From: Chara braunii
Lineage: Eukaryota; Streptophyta; Charophyceae; Charales; Characeae
Direction: 5' to 3'
Assembly (NCBI GenBank): GCA_003427395.1
Contig: BFEA01000495.1
Location: forward strand, 361,008 to 390,839
Length of the DNA: 29,832 nucleotides
In this document: positions 28,113-29,832 of the stretch, piece by piece
Layout: each line of letters opens with the position of its first letter
How positions within the stretch are numbered: position 1 is the first letter of the stretch
The notes under the pieces: generated by a model
Seen by the model: the letters and a program-made list of their open reading frames with translations, nothing else
Database searches by the model: none
Told to the model about the DNA's origin: nothing
Position numbers and translations under genes: made by a program

Positions 28113-28260
28113 TCAGAATCCATGCTTACAGTCACCTCTGTTCCTGAGCTTATTTTGATCTGAGCCTTCCAATCCTGTGTCATGCCAAGCCCCTTTTCCC
28201 TTTTGAGTAGCCCAACCCTTGCTATCCTCACATCAGTGGCCCCTTCCACACGAGCAGAGT

Positions 28261-28295
28261 TAAACCACCAGTACTTGGCCCAGCTATCGGCCGGG
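28261..28295 (+). repeat. Solo end of the 26247-26458 foldback family
   Basis: TAAACCACCAGTACTTGGCC then CAGCTATCGGCCG matches the inverted ends of the foldback at 26247-26458. No inverted partner is visible nearby, so it is a truncated copy or the family's terminal unit. Confidence 0.6.
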
Positions 28296-28401
28296 GGAAA
28301 AAAATAGAGTAGAAACATTTCTAGTCGGATGAATTTGGGAGCTCCTGCAGTGACTTGTACATGTTCTAAAATTGATGCTTGTTAACGGGCATGGCGTTAG
28401 G

Positions 28402-29570
28402 AAGTACTACTGATGGGAGGGGTTAGAGGAGGGGGAGGAAGAAGAGGAAGAAGACGCCACGAAAAAAAAAAAAAAAACGAACAGGAGATAGCAGGCAGTA
28501 GGATATGGCGGGTGGTGCAATATGGCTGGCGACGACGACGACGAGCAGGGAAGAAGGATGGTAAGATATGGAGGAGGACGACGACGAGGAGGGAAGAAGA
28601 AGACAAAAGGAGGAGGAGGAGGACGAGGAGGAAAAAGAAGTCGAAAGGAGGAGGAGGAAGATGAAGAGGAGGGAAAGGAGGACGAGAAGACGAGAAGAAC
28701 AAGGAGGAGGAAGAGGAGGAGGTGGAAGAAGGAGATTAAGAAAGGAGGAAGAAGAAGAAGATGAAAGGAGGACGAGGAGGAGACGGCGAAGAAGAAGAAG
28801 ATGAGAGGAGGGGGAGGAAGGAGGAGGAGAAAACAGATGGAGGAGGAGGAGAGAAGAAGAAGACGACGAGAGGAGGAGGAGGAGGAGGAGGAGAGAAGAA
28901 GGATAAGACAAGAGGAGAAGGAGAAGAAGAAGAAGAAGACGAGAGGAGAAGGAGAAAAAAAGAAGACGAGAGGAGGAAGAGGAGGAGGAGAAGAAGAAGA
29001 CGAGAGGAGGAGGAGGAGGAGGAGGCGGCGGAGGAGGAGGAGGACAAGACCAGGAGGAGGGGGAGGAGAGAAGAAGACGAGAGGAGGAGGAGGAGAGAAG
29101 GACAAGACAAAGGGAGGAGGAGGAGGAGGAGAGAAGAGAAAGAAGACTAGAGGACGAGGAGGAGGAGCATGAGGAGGGAGAACTGCCGGTAGTGTATGGG
29201 GATGACGAAAAACAAAAGAAAAAGAGGACAATGATGGAGGAGGAGGACGAGGACCTGCCGGTAGTGTATGGGGATGACAGAAGACAAAAAAAATATGATG
29301 GAGGAGGAGGAGGAGGAAAGAAGGAGAAGACTGAAGACGAAAGTAGGTGGTGGATGAGGAGAGGAGAAGAAGAGGAAAGGAGGAGGACGAGGACGAGGAC
29401 GAGACGACAAGATGAGGAGAGAAGAAAAAGACAAGGAGCAGCAGGAGGAGGACCTGCCGGTCGTATATGGGGATGGCGGGAAAAAACAAAGTGGAGGAGG
29501 AGGAGGAGAAGGAAAGAAGGAGAAAACAAAAGTAGGTGGAGGAGGAGGAGGAGAGAAGAAGAACACGCAG
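28402..29570 (+). repeat. Purine-rich (GGA/GAA)n tract, ~1.17 kb
   Basis: Almost the whole stretch is A and G on the plus strand (GGAGGA, GAAGAA, GACGAG, GAGAGG). Embedded copies of CTGCCGGTAGTGTATGGGGA lie at 29183 and 29255, with a diverged copy at 29454, each followed by a GAxxACAAA-like stretch. Degraded relatives (GGATATGG, AAGATATGG) lie near 28500-28570. The 360- and 368-codon minus frames (Ser/Leu/Pro runs) and the Glu/Arg plus frames are artefacts. Long mirror-like purine tracts can form triplex DNA; that is inference. Confidence 0.9.
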
Positions 29571-29832
29571 GTAGGTCCTTGGAGTGGCCCGGTGCGTAGG
29601 TGCTAGGAGTGGCCCGGTGCGTAGGTGCTTGGAGTGGCTCCGGATGTAGGTGCTTGGAGTGGCTTGGGGTGCAGGTGTTTGGAATGGCTCGGTCGGTAGG
29701 TGCTTGGAGTGGCTCCGTCCGTAGGTGCTTGGAGTGGCTCGGTCGGTAGGTGCTTGAGTCGCTTGGTCGGTAGGTGCCTGGAGTCGCTGGGTCAGTAGGT
29801 GCTTGGAGTGGCGGGGTAGGTAGGTGCTTGGA
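29571..29832 (+). repeat. 25-bp satellite, about 10.5 units, cut by window end
   Basis: GTAGGTGCTTGGAGTGGCTC with five more bases repeats at 29571, 29596, 29621, 29646, 29671, 29696, 29721, 29746, 29770, 29795 and 29820. All spacings are 25 except one of 24. The most variable positions are the GGTCG/GGTGC tail. The array continues beyond the window. Confidence 0.95.

Noticed and set aside
28407-29529. Minus-strand open frames of 360 and 368 codons
   Set aside because: They are reverse complements of a GGA/GAA tract and encode only Ser/Leu/Pro/Phe runs; several frames on both strands are open at once, as expected for stop-poor simple sequence.
1-29832. A novel defence, mobile or biosynthetic gene system
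   Set aside because: I looked for gene clusters, transposase or reverse-transcriptase motifs, LTRs with primer-binding sites and repeat-spacer arrays and found none that hold up.

Overview
The window looks like nuclear DNA of a streptophyte with a large, repeat-rich genome and long introns. A charophyte alga such as Chara is my best guess, but that is inference. The main evidence is a split gene encoding a plant-type RAMP4 (stress-associated ER protein). Other support: a short fragment resembling plastid ribosomal protein L2, dense tandem repeats, foldback elements and microsatellites, and a 40-base assembly gap inside a (CT)n(CA)n repeat. There is no sign of operons, bacterial gene spacing, rRNA, tRNA or CRISPR.

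Genes. (1) RAMP4 on the + strand: the start codon is probably at 13812-13814, directly abutting a GTAAGT donor. The first amino-acid-rich exon is 18703-18786 and the terminal exon is 20811-20927. All junctions are phase 0 and the spliced product is 67 aa. Intron 1 is about 4.9 kb and intron 2 about 2.0 kb; both are filled with repeats. (2) On the minus strand, 2583-1869 is a 238-codon open frame behind a good acceptor, and 1808-1650 continues it in the same frame to a stop. This looks like the C-terminal part of an unrecognised leucine-rich, probably helical protein. (3) Weaker minus-strand candidates: an exon at 8861-8680 with a strong donor, a repeat-containing frame at 8381-7904, and a decayed frame at 25414-25187. 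(4) A broken rpl2-like piece lies at 25850-25987.

Layout. 1-1440: GC-rich palindromic repeat, T-runs and two diverged tandem duplications. 1.65-2.6 kb: unknown minus-strand gene. 2.6-4.4 kb: unique-looking, mostly unassigned. 4.4-5.7 kb: 143-bp direct repeats and a ~177-bp periodic array. 6.0-6.2 kb: perfect 66-bp tandem duplication. 7.87-8.6 kb: seven copies of a CCATAAG-type unit. 8.9-9.45 kb: alternating A/B array of ~123-bp monomers. 12.0-12.7 kb: microsatellites, gap and a 130-bp MITE-like element. 13.4-20.9 kb: RAMP4 with its flank and introns, carrying a pyrimidine-rich array, other tandem arrays and three foldback elements. 21.5-24.4 kb: microsatellites and a minisatellite whose units are separated by variable (CT)n. 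24.5-28.3 kb: small dispersed repeats, a foldback and the rpl2-like fragment. 28.4-29.57 kb: strongly purine-rich tract. 29.57 kb to the end: 25-bp satellite that runs out of the window.

Most long open frames here are simple-sequence artefacts; the best-supported gene is made of exons too short to stand out as ORFs.
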